A DNA stretch of 64,000 nucleotides from Kingella potus (GTDB lineage: Bacteria > Pseudomonadota > Gammaproteobacteria > Burkholderiales > Neisseriaceae). Made by a program: the position numbers and the translations under genes. The DNA is taken from positions 124,001-188,000 of the forward strand of contig NZ_UGJJ01000003.1 in the NCBI RefSeq assembly GCF_900451175.1, given 5' to 3'. The notes beneath the pieces are model-generated. The model saw only the letters and a program-made list of their open reading frames with translations, did not search any database and was not told where the DNA came from. Below, in pieces: positions 16,288 through 24,356 of the stretch (positions are counted from its first letter, which is position 1; every line of letters begins with the position of its first letter).

Positions 16288-17364
16288 ATGCAGCAGCGCA
16301 AAATCATCCACATCGACATGGACGCGTTCTACGCCTCGGTAGAGCTGCGCGAACGCCCCGAACTGCGCGGCCTGCCCGTCGTCGTCGCCTGGGAAGGAGC
16401 GCGTTCCGTCATCTGCGCCGCCTCCTACGAAGCCCGCCGCTACGGCCTGCACTCGGCCATGTCCGCCGCAGCCGCCCGCCGCCTCTGCCCGCAAGCCGTA
16501 TTCGTCCCGCCGCAGTTTCCCCTCTACCGCCAAGTCTCCCGGCAGATACACCGCATCTTCCAACGCCACACCGACCTCATCGAACCCCTCTCCCTCGACG
16601 AAGCCTATCTCGACGTAAGCCGCAACAAACAAAACCTGCCCTACGCCACCGACATCGCCCGCCTCATCCGCGCCGACATCAAAGCCGAAACCGGCCTCAC
16701 CGCCTCCGCCGGCATCGCCGCCAACAAATTCCTTGCCAAAATCGCCTCCGACTGGAACAAACCCGACGGCCAGTTTGCCCTGCCCCCGCAGAAAACCGAA
16801 GCCTTCCTCGCCGCCCTGCCGCTGGAAAAAATCCCCGGCGTAGGCAGAGTAACCCTGCAAAAAATGCACCGCCTCGGCCTCAAAACCGCCGGCGACCTGC
16901 GCCGCATGGAACGCGGCGAACTCGCCAACCTCTTCGGCAAATGGGGCTACCGCCTCTACGACCTCGCACGCGGCACCGACAACCGCCCCGTCAGACCCGA
17001 GCGCGAACGCATACAGATTTCCACCGAAATCACCCTGCCCGAAGACCTGCCCCTGGCCCTCATCCTGCAACACCTGCCGCATTTGGCCGGCGACCTGTGG
17101 GCGCAGGCCGAACGCAGAAAATGCCGCGCCCGCAGCGTTACCCTCAAACTGAAAACCACCCGCTTCCGCACCCTCACCCGCAGCCTCACCTACTCCTCCC
17201 CCCTGCCCGATGCCGCCGCCCTGCTGACCGCCGCCCGCGAACTGGCCGAACGGATGCCGCCCGACAGCGAAGGCGGCTACCGCCTCATCGGCCTGGGCAT
17301 CTCCCACCTCGAACAGCCCGGCATCCAGCCCGAGCTGTGGCTGCCGGAACAAGATGCCGTCTGA
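16288..17364 (+). CDS. dinB: DNA polymerase IV (Y-family translesion polymerase)
   Basis: 358 residues. Palm-domain metal ligands Asp10 (IIHIDMDAFYASVE) and Asp104-Glu105 (SLDEAYLDVS). A helix-hairpin-helix thumb at LEKIPGVGRVTLQKMHRLG and a little-finger domain (RKCRARSVTLKLKTTRFRTL) follow. It carries out error-prone bypass synthesis. The stop codon is inside ATGCCGTCTGAA (17354-17365), an AT-dialect DUS, so the protein ends QDAV. The usual QLxLxF-type clamp motif is not obvious at the C terminus (PELWLPEQDAV may serve). Confidence 0.95.
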   Translation: MQQRKIIHIDMDAFYASVELRERPELRGLPVVVAWEGARSVICAASYEARRYGLHSAMSAAAARRLCPQAVFVPPQFPLYRQVSRQIHRIFQRHTDLIEPLSLDEAYLDVSRNKQNLPYATDIARLIRADIKAETGLTASAGIAANKFLAKIASDWNKPDGQFALPPQKTEAFLAALPLEKIPGVGRVTLQKMHRLGLKTAGDLRRMERGELANLFGKWGYRLYDLARGTDNRPVRPERERIQISTEITLPEDLPLALILQHLPHLAGDLWAQAERRKCRARSVTLKLKTTRFRTLTRSLTYSSPLPDAAALLTAARELAERMPPDSEGGYRLIGLGISHLEQPGIQPELWLPEQDAV

Positions 17365-17385
17365 AAACCGTTTTTCAGACGGCCT
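17354..17385 (+). terminator. DUS inverted-pair terminator after dinB
   Basis: ATGCCGTCTGAA (17354-17365, overlapping the dinB stop) pairs with TTCAGACGGCCT (17374-17385), followed by TTTTG. Confidence 0.7.
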
Positions 17386-17433
17386 TTTGCTTGTAATCGA
17401 TTCGGCAGGACAAATCCACGGCGAAGTAAAAGA

Positions 17434-17622
17434 CGCGTGCGCCGCCGGGGCGACACACCCTACCTGATGCTGCGCAAGCCTCTCCCCGCTGGAAATCCGT
17501 CCCCGCCACCGGTGTAGGGTGTGTCGCGCCGCGACGCACGCGTTCCACGAACTTCGGCAAAAGTCCGTCTGAAAACCAATATCTGCGACTGTTGTAGGGT
17601 GTGTCGCGCCGCGACGCACGCG
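17434..17622. repeat. cluster of three GTAGGGTGTGTCGC-type hairpin repeats
   Basis: One inverted unit (17434-17463) and two direct units (17515-17543, 17594-17622). The first two face each other like the ends of a 110-bp TIR element. Each direct unit is followed by a DUS or DUS-like sequence. The whole 17365-17700 gap between dinB and leuA holds only these repeats and DUS hairpins; no gene is seen. Confidence 0.75.
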
Positions 17623-17640
17623 CCCCCAAATTCGGCAGAA

Positions 17641-17681
17641 AGGCCGTCTGAAAATCCTGCAAACGGATTTTCAGACGGCCT
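17641..17681 (-). terminator. DUS inverted-pair terminator after leuA
   Basis: AGGCCGTCTGAA (17641-17652) pairs with TTCAGACGGCCT (17670-17681), 21 bp past the leuA stop. Confidence 0.7.
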
Positions 17682-17701
17682 GTGTTTGCGGCGGTGCGAA
17701 A

Positions 17702-19492
17702 TCAGATGCCGCCTTGTGCTTTGACTTTTGCGGCGCTGAATTCCAGTTTGGAGAGGGCGGAGAGGTAGGCTTTGGCGGTGGCGGCCAACACGTCGGTGTC
17801 CGCGCCCTGTCCGTTGACCACACGTCCGCCGCGTGCGAGGCGTACGCTGGTTTCGCCCTGGCTTTCCGTGCCTTCGGTTACGGCGTTTACCGAATAGAGC
17901 TGCAATACCGCTCCGCTTTGCACCACGCTTTCGATGGCTTTGAAAATGGCATCGACAGGGCCGGAGCCGGTGGCTTGGGCGCGTTTTTCTTCGCCTTGGA
18001 TGCTGAACACGATTTCGGCACGCGGCTCTTCGCCGGTTTCGGTGGTGATGCGCTGCGAGATGAATTTGTAGGCATCTTGGGCGAGGCTGTGCATTTCGTC
18101 GGAAACCAGCGCGTGCAGGTCTTCGTCGAAGATTTCGCGTTTTTTGTCGGCCAGTTCTTTGAAGCGGGCGAATGCGGCATTGAGGGCTTCTTCGCCGCCC
18201 AAGTCTATGCCCAAGTCGGCGAGCTTGGTTTTAAAGGCGTTGCGGCCGGAGAGTTTGCCCAGGCTCAGACGGTTGGCCGCCCAGCCGACGGATTCGGCCG
18301 ACATGATTTCGTAGGTTTCGCGGTGTTTGAGCACGCCGTCCTGGTGGATGCCCGACTCGTGGGCAAAGGCGTTTGCGCCGACGATTGCTTTGTTGGGCTG
18401 CACGGGGTAGCCGGTGATGGTGGAAACCAGTTTGGACGCAGGCACGATTTGGGTGGTGTCGATGCCGGTTTCCATGCCGAATACGTCGTGGCGGACTTTC
18501 AGCGCCATGACGATTTCTTCAATCGAGGCATTTCCCGCACGTTCGCCCAAGCCGTTGACGGTACACTCGATTTGGCGTGCGCCGCCTTTTAAGGCAGAGA
18601 GCGAGTTGGCAACGGCCAAGCCCAAATCGTTGTGGCAGTGTGCCGACCACACCACTTTGCTGCTGCCGGGGGTTTTCGCAATCAGTTCGCGGAAAAAATC
18701 TTCGGTTTTGTGCGGAATCGAATAGCCGACGGTGTCGGGAATGTTGATGGTGGTCGCGCCCGCCTCAATGACCGCGCCGCAGATTTCGGCAAGAAAGTTG
18801 ATGTCGGAACGCAGTGCGTCTTCACACGAAAACTCTACGTCGTCGGTATATTCTTTGGCGATTTTTACCGCTTTTACCGCCGCTTCAATCACTTTTTGCG
18901 GCTTCATCTTCAGCTTGTGTTCCATATGGATGGGGCTGGTGGCGATGAAAGTGTGGATGCGGCGGCGTTCGGCAGGGGCAACGGCTTCGCCGGCTTTGCG
19001 GATGTCGTTTTCAACGGCGCGGGAGAGCGAGCAGACGGTGGCGCGGGTCAGCGTTTTGGCGATTTCGTGAACGGCTTCCCAGTCGCCGGGGCTGGCGGCG
19101 GCAAAGCCCGCTTCAATCACGTCTACACCCAGTTTTTCAAGCTGGCGGGCAACGCGGATTTTTTCTTCTTTGGTCATGGCGGCACCGGGCGACTGTTCGC
19201 CGTCGCGCAGTGTGGTGTCGAAAATGATGACACGGTTGTCGTAATGGGGCATGGTGGTTTTCTCCAAGTCGGTTTGCCGGTGCATAAAGGCGTTCAGATC
19301 CAGCGGCCTGCCCTGCGCTTCGGCCAGGGCGATAAGCCTGTTGAGCTGCGCAAGCGGCAGCGAACCGCGCGTACGCCATTTGTAGATGGCGGCAGTGCTG
19401 GCGGCATTTTGCGGATCTTGCTGCTTTAAGGCTTCGGCCAGCGTATTCACGCCGCCGAAATAGGCAATTAAGCGGTCTATGTTCAGTTGCAT
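17702..19492 (-). CDS. leuA: Cro/CI-like HTH domain fused in frame to 2-isopropylmalate synthase
   Basis: 596 residues from ATG 19492 (a TTG 12 bp earlier is also possible). Residues 1-~65 look like a YdaS/Cro-type HTH: AYFGGVNTLAEALKQQD, AAIYKWRTRGSLPLAQLNRL. From Met at 19252 a complete LeuA of 516 residues follows: VIIFDTTLRDGEQSPGAAM, metal-binding SAHCHND, ECTVNGLGERAGN, and the C-terminal leucine-sensing domain (GSGPVDAIFKAIES, GADTDVLAATAKAYL). There is no stop between the parts. TTGGAG lies about 11 nt before the internal ATG, so both a 596- and a 516-residue product are possible. LeuA condenses acetyl-CoA with 2-ketoisovalerate, the committed step to leucine. Whether the HTH makes the enzyme a DNA-binding feedback regulator is speculation. 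Confidence 0.9.
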   Translation of the reverse strand: MQLNIDRLIAYFGGVNTLAEALKQQDPQNAASTAAIYKWRTRGSLPLAQLNRLIALAEAQGRPLDLNAFMHRQTDLEKTTMPHYDNRVIIFDTTLRDGEQSPGAAMTKEEKIRVARQLEKLGVDVIEAGFAAASPGDWEAVHEIAKTLTRATVCSLSRAVENDIRKAGEAVAPAERRRIHTFIATSPIHMEHKLKMKPQKVIEAAVKAVKIAKEYTDDVEFSCEDALRSDINFLAEICGAVIEAGATTINIPDTVGYSIPHKTEDFFRELIAKTPGSSKVVWSAHCHNDLGLAVANSLSALKGGARQIECTVNGLGERAGNASIEEIVMALKVRHDVFGMETGIDTTQIVPASKLVSTITGYPVQPNKAIVGANAFAHESGIHQDGVLKHRETYEIMSAESVGWAANRLSLGKLSGRNAFKTKLADLGIDLGGEEALNAAFARFKELADKKREIFDEDLHALVSDEMHSLAQDAYKFISQRITTETGEEPRAEIVFSIQGEEKRAQATGSGPVDAIFKAIESVVQSGAVLQLYSVNAVTEGTESQGETSVRLARGGRVVNGQGADTDVLAATAKAYLSALSKLEFSAAKVKAQGGI

Positions 19493-19504
19493 TTTTTTGT
19501 CCAA

Positions 19505-19806
19505 TCGTCATTGGCCGTTTCTTTAAAGAAGCCGCGATTATACTGAAATTAGACATTCTGACAATAAGAAAGCCAAAATTTTCTTTCACACAATCCAATC
19601 GGATTAGTTTTTAGGACTTTTTGTCCAATTTCACCTGTTTGCCCAAACAGGCAAACCGGCCTGCCGGGCCGTCTGAAAAGCGGGACAGCTGCGGCGGGGC
19701 GCACAGGCGGTACGGCGGCATCTGCGTTTTCCGCCAGCCGCAGGATTTTTGCAAGGATTTGAATCTGTTAAAATACCGCCCTTTCTTTATGCCGACAGGT
19801 TCCGCT
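19505..19806. promoter_or_regulatory. divergent leuA / rnfB promoter region
   Basis: 302 bp without a gene. On the minus strand there is a strong sigma70 promoter for leuA: -35 TTGTCA (plus 19559-19564), 16 bp, -10 TATAAT (plus 19537-19542), with TSS about 40 bp before the HTH start. On the plus strand an extended -10 TGTTAAAAT (19766-19774) precedes the rnfB-like gene. TTTTTGTCCAAT occurs twice (19494-19505 and 19619-19629), a possible direct repeat near both genes. One DUS lies at about 19669. Confidence 0.65.
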
Positions 19807-20640
19807 ATGAACGCCGTTTCCTCCGCCGAGATCGACCGCCTGCTGCCGCAGACGCAATGCCGCGAATGCGGCTATGACGGCTGCCTGCCCTATGCCGAAG
19901 CCTTGGCGGCGGGCGGAGCGGCGGTCAATCTGTGCGCACCCGGCGGCGAAGCCGTGATGCTCGACATTGCCGGGCTGCTCGGCAAGCCGCCGCTCGCGCC
20001 CGTCAAAATCCAGCTTCCGGCACTGGCGTGGATAGACGAATCGGCCTGTATCGGCTGCACCGCCTGCATCCGCGCCTGCCCCGTGGATGCCATTATGGGC
20101 GCGTCCAAACTCATGCACACCGTGATCGCCGAAGAATGCACCGGCTGCGGCTTGTGCGTTGCGCCGTGTCCGGTGGACTGCATCTATATGAGGCCGTCTG
20201 AAAACCGTTTCCTGCCGCAGGCGCGCACTTTGTCCGAAGCCGGTTTGCCGCCGCGCTTCGCCGCCGCCGCCCATGCCCGCGCCCGCTATCGGAAGCGCGA
20301 GGCACGCCGGGCGCGGGAAGAACAGGAAAAAAAGGCCGAACGCGCCGCCAAAGAAGCCGCCGTCCGCCGCACCCGTGCGGAGGGCGCGGACAAGCCGCCT
20401 GCCGCCCAATCCGCTTTCGATCCCGCAAGCCTGATTGCGCAGGCTATGGCACGTGCCAACGCACAGCAGGCGCAGCGCAGCACACCGGCCAACCGCGACA
20501 GCTTCAACAGCCGCCAAATCGAAGCCGACCGCCGCAAAGCCGCATTGCGCCGCTACCGCCGCGACGCACAATACGGCAGCCCGCAGGAAAAAGCCGCCGC
20601 GATAGAGTGGCTGCGGCGGCATCAGGACGAGGGCGCGTAG
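19807..20640 (+). CDS. rnfB: RnfB-like [4Fe-4S] ferredoxin (stand-alone)
   Basis: 277 residues from ATG 19807 (ATG 19789 is an alternative). The N-terminal Fes domain has CRECGYDGCLPYAEALAAGG...NLCAPGG, the four-Cys motif of RnfB. Two ferredoxin motifs follow, CIGCTACIRACPVDAI and CTGCGLCVAPCPVDCI. The C-terminal about 110 residues are basic, Ala/Arg-rich and probably coiled coil (REARRAREEQEKKAERAAKE). It lacks the N-terminal membrane helix of the Rnf complex subunit, and no other rnf genes are adjacent. This soluble orphan form is known in betaproteobacteria; its partner is unknown. An in-frame DUS encodes RPSEN just after the last cluster motif. Confidence 0.85.
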   Translation: MNAVSSAEIDRLLPQTQCRECGYDGCLPYAEALAAGGAAVNLCAPGGEAVMLDIAGLLGKPPLAPVKIQLPALAWIDESACIGCTACIRACPVDAIMGASKLMHTVIAEECTGCGLCVAPCPVDCIYMRPSENRFLPQARTLSEAGLPPRFAAAAHARARYRKREARRAREEQEKKAERAAKEAAVRRTRAEGADKPPAAQSAFDPASLIAQAMARANAQQAQRSTPANRDSFNSRQIEADRRKAALRRYRRDAQYGSPQEKAAAIEWLRRHQDEGA

Positions 20641-20706
20641 CGTGTGGGCAGGGTTTTTCTGCGAAACTTATCGGGTGAATTTCACCCATTAACACAAGGA
20701 GCATTT

Positions 20707-21444
20707 ATGCGCTTTACCGACAAAACCATCCTCATCACCGGCGCCAGCAGCGGCATCGGCCTTGCAGGGGCAAAACGCCTGATTGCCGAAGGCGCGCGCC
20801 TCATCATCACCGGCCGCACGCCCAGCCGCCTACACGCCGCCGCCGCACTCTTGGGCGAGCGAGCCATCGTCATCCACGACGACGTAACCGACGGCAAAAC
20901 GCTGGAGCGGCTCTTGCCCGTGGTGGAAAAAGCGGGCGGACTGGACGGCCTGTGGCTCAACGCCGGCTACGTTACCGGTGCACCGCTGGAAGTATGCGAC
21001 CAAGCGATGATTGAAAACATATTTCAAGTCAATGTCTTCGCCCCGATGCTGCAAATGGGCGCACTCTCACCGCATCTGCGTGAAGGCGCGGCGGTGCTGG
21101 TAACTTCGTCAACTGCGGTTTATGAAGGAATGCCGCAAGTCTCGCTCTATGCGGCGACCAAAGCGGCGCTGTTGTCGGCGGCACGCTGCTGGACGGCGGA
21201 ACTTGCGCCACGCAAAATCCGCGTCAATACCCTCGTCCCCGGCCCGATAACCAGCAACCTGCGCTCCATCATTCCCGAAGAAGTCCGCGACCAATTTGAA
21301 GAAAATCTGGCGCAAAGCGTGCTGTTCAAACGGGTGGGCGATGCCGAAGAAGCGGCAGCGGTGGCGTTATTCCTGCTTTCTGATGAAGCCAGCTACGTTA
21401 CCGGCAGCTCCTACACCGTCGATGGCGGACTGCTGCTGCAATAA
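20707..21444 (+). CDS. short-chain dehydrogenase/reductase (SDR family)
   Basis: 245 residues from ATG 20707, with AAGGAG upstream. Classical SDR: cofactor motif TGASSGIG (residues 11-18), NAG near 85, catalytic Ser in LVTSSTAVYEG, the YxxxK pair in YAATKAA near 150, and a C-terminal YVTGSSYTVDGG typical of FabG-like classical SDRs. The basic residue in TGRTP after beta-2 suggests NADP(H). The substrate cannot be inferred from context. The 66-bp gap after rnfB suggests possible co-transcription. Confidence 0.88.
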   Translation: MRFTDKTILITGASSGIGLAGAKRLIAEGARLIITGRTPSRLHAAAALLGERAIVIHDDVTDGKTLERLLPVVEKAGGLDGLWLNAGYVTGAPLEVCDQAMIENIFQVNVFAPMLQMGALSPHLREGAAVLVTSSTAVYEGMPQVSLYAATKAALLSAARCWTAELAPRKIRVNTLVPGPITSNLRSIIPEEVRDQFEENLAQSVLFKRVGDAEEAAAVALFLLSDEASYVTGSSYTVDGGLLLQ

Positions 21445-21894
21445 GCCCCCGCATATTGTTATCGGCCGTCTGCCAAAACGTACAGCCCGACCAAGCCCCC
21501 GCCAGCCGCAAAGACCGGGCAGACAACACCGTTGTGCCAAACGCAACCTTCCGCTACGGCACAAACGGCAGCCCGTTGGCCTGATGGGCGGGCAAAGCGG
21601 AACGGATTTTGATTTTGTCAAAAAGCACAAAAGGCCGTCTGAAAGTTTCAGACGGCCTTTCGTTATCGCAAACATGAAATAAGCAAGGAGCTTGGGAGGC
21701 AAATTCTATGGCTTAATTTGTCGGCATTTTCTCGATACAAATGTTCAAATCAATCAAATTGTCGGATAGCAAAGCGTCGGGCATGGATGCCTGAGCCGCA
21801 AACTATGACGATGAAAGGCCGTCTGAAAACAGCTTCCAACGTGGTTGGAGTTGTATTTCAGACGGCCTTTGTGTTTTCAGGCAGCTTTTGGGGA
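21445..21894. other. 450-bp gap between SDR gene and metG
   Basis: No gene is seen. It contains a perfect DUS inverted pair with a 3-nt loop (21632-21658, followed by TTTCG) and a second pair (21816-21868) that would terminate metG on the minus strand. The first 180 bp hold no recognisable motif apart from a partial DUS (GGCCGTCTG near 21465). Confidence 0.6.
21816..21868 (-). terminator. DUS inverted-pair terminator after metG
   Basis: AGGCCGTCTGAA (21816-21827) and TTCAGACGGCCT (21857-21868), 26 bp past the metG stop. Confidence 0.6.
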
Positions 21895-23982
21895 CTAGCC
21901 CACTTTATCCCCCGGTTGTGCGCCTGCATCCACATCAAGCAGCTTCAGTTTGCCCTCTGCGGTGGCGGCGGAGAGTATCATGCCTTCGGACACGCCGAAT
22001 TTGGCCATTTTGCGCGGGGCGAAGTTGGCCACGGCGATGACCATGCGGCCGTTGAGTTCGGCGGGATTGGGGTAGCTGGCGGCGATGCCGGAGAAAATCA
22101 CGCGCTGCTCGAAGCCGAAATCGAGGTCGAATTTGAGCAGCTTGGTGCTGCCTTCGACGGCTTCGCAATTCAATACTTTGGCCACGCGCATGTCGATTTT
22201 CATAAAGTCGTCAAACGATGCCTGTTCGGCGACTTTTTCGTATTGGCTTTCGGTTTCGGCGGCTTGGGCGGGCACGGCGGCTGCCTGAATGCTTTGTTTG
22301 TTGGCTTCGATTAAGTTGTCCACTTGTGTTTGCTCCACTCGTTGCATGAGGTGTTCGTATTTGTTGACGGCGTGGCCTGCGGGCAGGGTTTGCGCGGCCA
22401 TGTTCCACGAAAGTGCGGGAATGTTTAAGAACGCGGCGGCCTTCCCGGCAACGCGCGGCAATACGGGGGCGAGATAAACGCTCAATACGGCAAAGGCGTT
22501 AATCAGCTCGCTGCATACTTGGTGCAGACGCTCTTCCTGCCCTTCTTGTTTGGCCAGCTCCCACGGTTTGTTGGCATCGGTGTATTCGTTCACGGCATCG
22601 GCCAGCGCCATGATGTCGCGCAGGGCTTTGGCGTATTCGCGGTTTTCGTAGTCGGCGGCAATGTTGTCGCGCTCGGCGGCAAGTTTGGCCAGCAGCGGGC
22701 TGCCTGAAACGTCTTTCAGACGGCCTTCGAAGCGTTTGGCGATGAAACCTGATGCGCGGGCGGCGATGTTGACGTATTTGCCCACCAAATCGCTGTTGAC
22801 GCGGGCGATGAAGTCTTGCAGGTTGAGGTCGATGTCTTCGATGCGGCTGTTGAGTTTGGCGGCGATGTAGTAGCGCATCCACTCGGGATTAAGGCCTTGT
22901 TCCAGATAGGATTTGGCGGTGATAAACGTGCCGCGCGATTTGGACATTTTCTGGCCGTCCACGGTGAGGAAGCCGTGGGCGAACACGCCGGTGGGGGCGC
23001 GGTGGCCGCTGAATTTGAGCATGGCCGGCCAAAACAGGGCGTGGAAATAGAGGATGTCTTTGCCGATGAAGTGGTACATCTCGGTTTGGCTGCCGGCTTG
23101 GAAATATTCGTTGTAATCCAGGCCGGTGCGGCCGCACAGGTTTTTGAACGAGGCCATGTAGCCGACGGGCGCGTCCAGCCACACATAAAAATATTTGCCG
23201 GGCGCGCCGGGGATTTCAAAGCCGAAATAGGGCGCGTCGCGCGAGATGTCCCAGTCGGAGAGCGTGGTTTCGCCGTTGTCGCCGCTACCGAGCCATTCGT
23301 TCATTTTGTTCAGCGCTTCGGCTTGCAGATGCGGCTGTATGCGGCCGTCTGAAAGCTGTGTGCTGCCGGCCGTCCATTCTTTCAGGTAGCCGGCGCATTC
23401 GCCGAGCTTGAAGAAGAAATGTTCGGATTCTTTCAATACGGGGGTTGCGCCCGATACGGCGGAATAGGGTTTGATGAGTTCGGTGGGGCTGTATGTCGTG
23501 CCGCAGCTTTCGCAGTTGTCGCCGTATTGGTCTTGGGCGTGGCATTTGGGGCATTCGCCTTTGACGAAGCGGTCGGGCAGGAACATGTTTTTTTCGGGGT
23601 CGAAAAGCTGTTTGATGACGCGGCTTTCGATTTTGCCGCTGGCTTTGAGGGCGAGATAGATTTGTTCGGAAAGCTCTTTGTTTTCAGGCGAATGGGTGCT
23701 GTAGTAATTGTCGTAGCCGATATGGAAGCCGGTGAAGTCGGCCAAATGCTCTTCGCGCACTTTGGCAATCATGTCTTCGGGGGCGATGCCCTGTTTTTGC
23801 GCGGCCAGCATCACGGGCGTGCCGTGGGTGTCGTCGGCGCAGCAGTAGTGGCAGTCGTGGCCGCGCAGCTTTTGGAAGCGTACCCAGATGTCGGTTTGGA
23901 TGTGTTCGACCATGTGGCCGAGGTGGATGCTGCCGTTGGCATAGGGCAGCGCGGAGGTTACGAGGATTTTGCGTTTGGTCAT
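21895..23982 (-). CDS. metG: methionyl-tRNA synthetase
   Basis: 695 residues from ATG 23982 (a longer frame from 24021 is not conserved). Class I HIGH motif in PYANGSIHLGH and KMSKS in GQKMSKSRG. The connective domain has a four-Cys zinc knuckle (CPKCHAQDQYGDNCESC). A C-terminal EMAP/Trbp111-like tRNA-binding domain (FDDFMKIDMRVAKVLNCE to the end) dimerises the enzyme. In-frame DUS copies encode LSDGR and FEGRLKD. It charges initiator and elongator tRNA-Met. Neighbour of the tracrRNA gene, which is on the same strand upstream. Confidence 0.97.
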   Translation of the reverse strand: MTKRKILVTSALPYANGSIHLGHMVEHIQTDIWVRFQKLRGHDCHYCCADDTHGTPVMLAAQKQGIAPEDMIAKVREEHLADFTGFHIGYDNYYSTHSPENKELSEQIYLALKASGKIESRVIKQLFDPEKNMFLPDRFVKGECPKCHAQDQYGDNCESCGTTYSPTELIKPYSAVSGATPVLKESEHFFFKLGECAGYLKEWTAGSTQLSDGRIQPHLQAEALNKMNEWLGSGDNGETTLSDWDISRDAPYFGFEIPGAPGKYFYVWLDAPVGYMASFKNLCGRTGLDYNEYFQAGSQTEMYHFIGKDILYFHALFWPAMLKFSGHRAPTGVFAHGFLTVDGQKMSKSRGTFITAKSYLEQGLNPEWMRYYIAAKLNSRIEDIDLNLQDFIARVNSDLVGKYVNIAARASGFIAKRFEGRLKDVSGSPLLAKLAAERDNIAADYENREYAKALRDIMALADAVNEYTDANKPWELAKQEGQEERLHQVCSELINAFAVLSVYLAPVLPRVAGKAAAFLNIPALSWNMAAQTLPAGHAVNKYEHLMQRVEQTQVDNLIEANKQSIQAAAVPAQAAETESQYEKVAEQASFDDFMKIDMRVAKVLNCEAVEGSTKLLKFDLDFGFEQRVIFSGIAASYPNPAELNGRMVIAVANFAPRKMAKFGVSEGMILSAATAEGKLKLLDVDAGAQPGDKVG

Positions 23983-24119
23983 GGAATACGTTCTCAAAAC
24001 AGCTGCCGCAGCGGGCAGCAAAAGGCAGAATTATGCCATAAAGCGGGAGGCCGTCTGAAAACGGTTTCAGGCGGTTTGGAAAAGGTAAAACCGTCTTTTC
24101 AAAATACCCGTGGTTTCTG

Positions 24120-24244
24120 AAAAGACGATGCCCCTGTCTGACTTGCGTCGGGCAGGGGCTCATACATAATGTATTTTACGTCGCGGCACATCTTTTCAGA
24201 TGGCCTTATTGTAGCAACGGCTCTCATCTCGTAGTGCAACAATG
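24120..24244 (-). ncRNA. tracrRNA of the type II-C CRISPR system
   Basis: About 124 nt on the minus strand. The 5' anti-repeat (near 24238-24206) pairs with the array repeat through a perfect 17-bp block (GCACTACGAGATGAGAG), an internal bulge, and GCTACAAT. Then comes the nexus hairpin GGCC-AUCU-GAAA-AGAU-GUGCC, a short hairpin AUACA-UUA-UGUAU, and a terminator hairpin GCCCCUG...CAGGGGC with a GCAA loop, ending in AUCGUCUUUU near 24120. Order and nexus sequence match N. meningitidis tracrRNA; the AUACA hairpin segment is extra relative to it as I recall it. It guides RNase III processing and holds crRNA in Cas9. Confidence 0.92.
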
Positions 24245-24250
24245 TTCCAA

Positions 24251-24279
24251 ATTCTAGCCAAAGTTGTTCGTGCCTGCAA
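24251..24279 (-). promoter_or_regulatory. tracrRNA promoter
   Basis: On the minus strand, -35 TTGCAG (plus 24274-24279), exactly 17 bp, then -10 TAGAAT (plus 24251-24256). The predicted start is near 24244, just ahead of the anti-repeat. Confidence 0.75.
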
Positions 24280-24356
24280 GTGTTTATTTTTTAGTACAAC
24301 ACCGTTAATATATGCAAAATTATTTATTTTTAATGGATAATGCAAGGTTTTTTGTG

